Shown here one piece after another: positions 7,073 to 8,450 of a stretch of 8,450 nt of DNA. The number at the start of each line of letters is the position of its first letter. Positions within the stretch are counted from its first letter, which is position 1. Origin of the DNA: CAZOIA01 sp964579675 (lineage in GTDB: Bacteria; Planctomycetota; Phycisphaerae; UBA1845; PWPN01); contig CAZOIA010000219.1 of NCBI GenBank assembly GCA_964579675.1, positions 1-8,450 of the forward strand. Direction: 5' to 3'. The notes under the pieces were generated by a model. That model ran no database searches, was not told the origin of the DNA, and saw only the letters and a program-made list of their open reading frames with translations. Both the position numbers and the translations under genes were made by a program.

Positions 7073-7286
7073 CTCGCTACGCGGGTCGGTCATTTCTGCC
7101 CACCTCTGCATGTCGCCATGCAGCTCGGACTATCTGTTCATCCGCCTTGCGGAGGATGTCTGGCGTATAGTCTCTGAGGATCCAACCAACTGAAAGATTG
7201 ACGCATTTCACGCGGGAGGACTGCCTGTGATAGCAACCTCCAATTTCCGCCTTCAGGTGCGCCGATTACGCTATCACATGACCAGA

Positions 7287-7343
7287 TCATTTCCTGGCCT
7301 TACTCGCGTGCGGTACCTTTATCAGGCGCCATAGTAGCGCCAT
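7287..7343 (-). other. 18-codon open frame with strong Shine-Dalgarno inside the intron
   Basis: An AGGAGG lies 6 nt before an ATG (7343-7341), opening a frame of 18 codons (MALLWRLIKVPHASKARK) that ends in TGA at 7289-7287. It lies in the P6 region, a place where bacterial group I introns may carry homing endonuclease genes. No LAGLIDADG, HNH or GIY-YIG motif is present. It may be an eroded endonuclease start or just structured intron RNA; translation is unproven. Confidence 0.25.
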
Positions 7344-7414
7344 GAGGCACCTCCTTTCTTTCAATTGGGCGTTTCCTGCTGATTGTCCGCACCGGTCGGA
7401 TTGTCACGGGGAAA

Positions 7415-7444
7415 CTGACAGCTGAAAGCTAATAGCTGACAGCT
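7415..7444 (-). repeat. AGCT-rich repeat copy A, in the intron P5 extension
   Basis: 30-nt sequence rich in AGCT, itself partly self-complementary. It caps an imperfect stem, RNA ACGGAGGAA with UUUCCCCGU, that extends P5. It is an inverted copy of 7043-7072, with 26 of 30 positions identical after reverse complementation. Confidence 0.8.
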
Positions 7445-7516
7445 TCCTCCGTACCGCCGGATGCTCGGATTTCCCAGCATACAGCCAGATTTGCACTCGC
7501 ACGTCGCCGTGCGAGG

Positions 7517-7524
7517 GAGCAACG
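7517..7524 (-). other. Internal guide sequence of the intron (P1 and P10)
   Basis: RNA 5'-CGUUGCUC-3', intron nucleotides 6-13. GCUC pairs with the end of the 5' exon GAGU (U.G wobble at the cut site) to form P1, and CGUU pairs with the start of the 3' exon AACG to form P10. The guide is thus complementary to eight contiguous nucleotides of the ligated exons, which fixes the splice junctions at 7530/7529 and 7015/7014. Confidence 0.88.
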
Positions 7525-7764
7525 CAGTTACTCTTTAGGAGGAGACCGCCCCAGTCAAACTGCCCACCTAGCACGGTCCCCTGCCCGGATTCACGGGACC
7601 AGGGTTAGGATACAGATAGCACAAGGGTGGTATTTCAAGGTTGGCTCCACGACCGCCAGAACGGCCGGATCAGCGCCTCCCACCTATCCTACGCATGCGA
7701 TACCTGTGGCCAATACCAGGCTACAGTAAAGGTTCACGGGGTCTTTCCGTCTTGCCGCGGGTAT

Positions 7765-7793
7765 NNNNNNNNNNNNNNNNNNNNNNNNNNNNN
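7765..7793. other. Assembly gap (29 N) inside the 23S rRNA gene
   Basis: Unresolved bases between RNA segments corresponding to about E. coli 1975 and 2040. Compared with E. coli, about 64 nt are expected here, so the N run is probably an estimated gap rather than the true length. Confidence 0.95.
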
Positions 7794-8450
7794 GCCATTC
7801 ATGCACGTCGGAACTTACCCGACAAGGAACTTCGCTACCTTAGGACCCTCATAGTTAGGGCCGCCGTTTACGGGTGCTTCGGTCGCAAGCTTCTCCGCCC
7901 GAAGGCAGATAACCTGCTTCCTTAACATTCCCGCACCGAGCAGGCGTCAGTCTGTATACGTCGTCTGTACGACTTGGCACAGACCTGTGTTTTTGATAAA
8001 CAGTCGCCAGAGCCGATTTTCTGTGCCCTGCCCACGCGCACCTCTAAAAGAAGGCACGCGGGCGAGGGACCCCTTATCCCAAAGTTACGGGGTCAATTTG
8101 CCTAGTTCCTTAAGGACGGTTCTCTCGAGCGCCTGAGGCTACGCGCCTCACCTACCTGTGTCAGTTTTAGTACGGACGTGCTGCTCTTCCTTATGTGCTT
8201 TTCTCGGTTTTCCTTCATTGCACTTCAGCAACGAATCGGCCTCGCCCTCTCGGGAACCCTCACGTCTAGTGGTGGGCTGCAACTCCAGAAAACGCACACA
8301 CAAGGCAATTCACAACACGGGGCAGGAATATTAACCTGCTGTCCATCGACTACGCCTTTCGGCCTCGCCTTAGGTTCCGCCTAACCCTGGGCGGATTGAC
8401 CTTCCCCAGGAAACCTTAGGTTTTCGGCGAGCGGGATTTACACCCGCTTT

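Larger units (their letters stand above)
7015..7529 (-). ncRNA. Group I self-splicing intron in 23S rRNA (about E. coli position 2272)
   Basis: 515-nt insertion between exon ends AAAGAGU (ending at 7530) and AACGGAGGAG (starting at 7014), which join to the uninterrupted bacterial sequence. Helices in RNA order: P1 GAGU/GCUC with U.G at the splice site; P2 8 bp capped by GCGA (7515-7496); P3 UCUGGC (7489-7484) with GCCAGA (7164-7159); P4 UGCUG (7479-7475) with CAGCA (7381-7377); P5 UCCG/CGGA (7469-7466, 7389-7386); P7 GACUAU (7172-7167) with AUAGUC (7133-7128), preceded by the typical UCAGA; P8 with a GCAA loop (7158-7139); P9 CUGCAUG-GCGA-CAUGCAG (7123-7106). The intron ends in G (7015). P3' follows P7 almost directly, with no P7.1/P7.2, which argues against subgroup IA. 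The remaining roughly 200-nt stretch between P4' and P7 should form P6. No endonuclease gene is recognisable. Core pairings were read by eye, and splicing activity is inferred. Confidence 0.93.

Noticed and set aside
7106..7343. LAGLIDADG or other endonuclease gene in the intron
   Set aside because: All frames were considered by eye. The only well-started frame stops after 18 codons and carries no endonuclease motif.
7015..7529. Insertion as a simple intervening sequence or a group II intron
   Set aside because: Intervening sequences form one long terminal stem without a catalytic core, and group II introns begin GUGYG and have domain V. Here P3, P7, P8 and a guide with U.G at the splice site fit group I.
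7627..7925. Plus-strand open frames crossing the N run
   Set aside because: They are antisense to 23S rRNA and contain unresolved residues; no protein motif is present.

Overview
This window looks like chromosomal DNA of a planctomycete or a close relative in the PVC group, possibly Phycisphaerae-like. The reasoning is a type IV pilin-like protein of the H-X9-DG (DUF1559-like) kind, a double zinc-ribbon protein beside it, an SGLT-type sodium/solute symporter, a PPC-domain metzincin lipoprotein, GC-rich coding sequence and short GC-rich intergenic repeats. This taxonomic placement is inference. The run of N at 7765-7793 shows that the sequence is a scaffold with a gap.

Layout. 1-347: no gene recognised; a 26-bp-period repeat array starts at 128. 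348-1145 (+): pseudopilin-like H-X9-DG protein. 1192-1581 (+): small membrane-anchored double zinc-ribbon protein. 1526-3268 (-): SSS-family symporter, whose 3' end overlaps the zinc-ribbon gene tail to tail by 56 bp. 3269-3486: intergenic, with a second array of the same 26-bp repeat. 3487-4614 (-): PLP enzyme of the class V aminotransferase fold. 4615-4975: divergent intergenic region. 4976-6250 (+): secreted lipoprotein with a PPC-like domain and a metzincin zinc site. 6251-6386: no gene, and in particular no 5S rRNA. 6387-8450 (-): the 3' part of a 23S rRNA gene that runs off the window.

The most notable feature is inside the 23S gene. A 515-nt insertion (7015-7529) interrupts the loop just after helix 80, the peptidyl-transferase P-loop, at about E. 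coli position 2272. It folds by eye into a group I intron with P1, P2, P3, P4, P5, P7, P8, P9 and P10. An 8-nt internal guide pairs with the ligated exons and fixes both splice sites. The intron encodes no recognisable homing endonuclease. It carries two 30-nt AGCT-rich inverted-repeat copies and ends in a perfect 11-bp hairpin.

The protein genes do not form an obvious pathway. The pilin-like and zinc-ribbon genes look like one transcription unit. The PLP enzyme and the symporter are co-directional, 218 bp apart, and could be linked in uptake and use of a small solute, but the repeat array lies between them.
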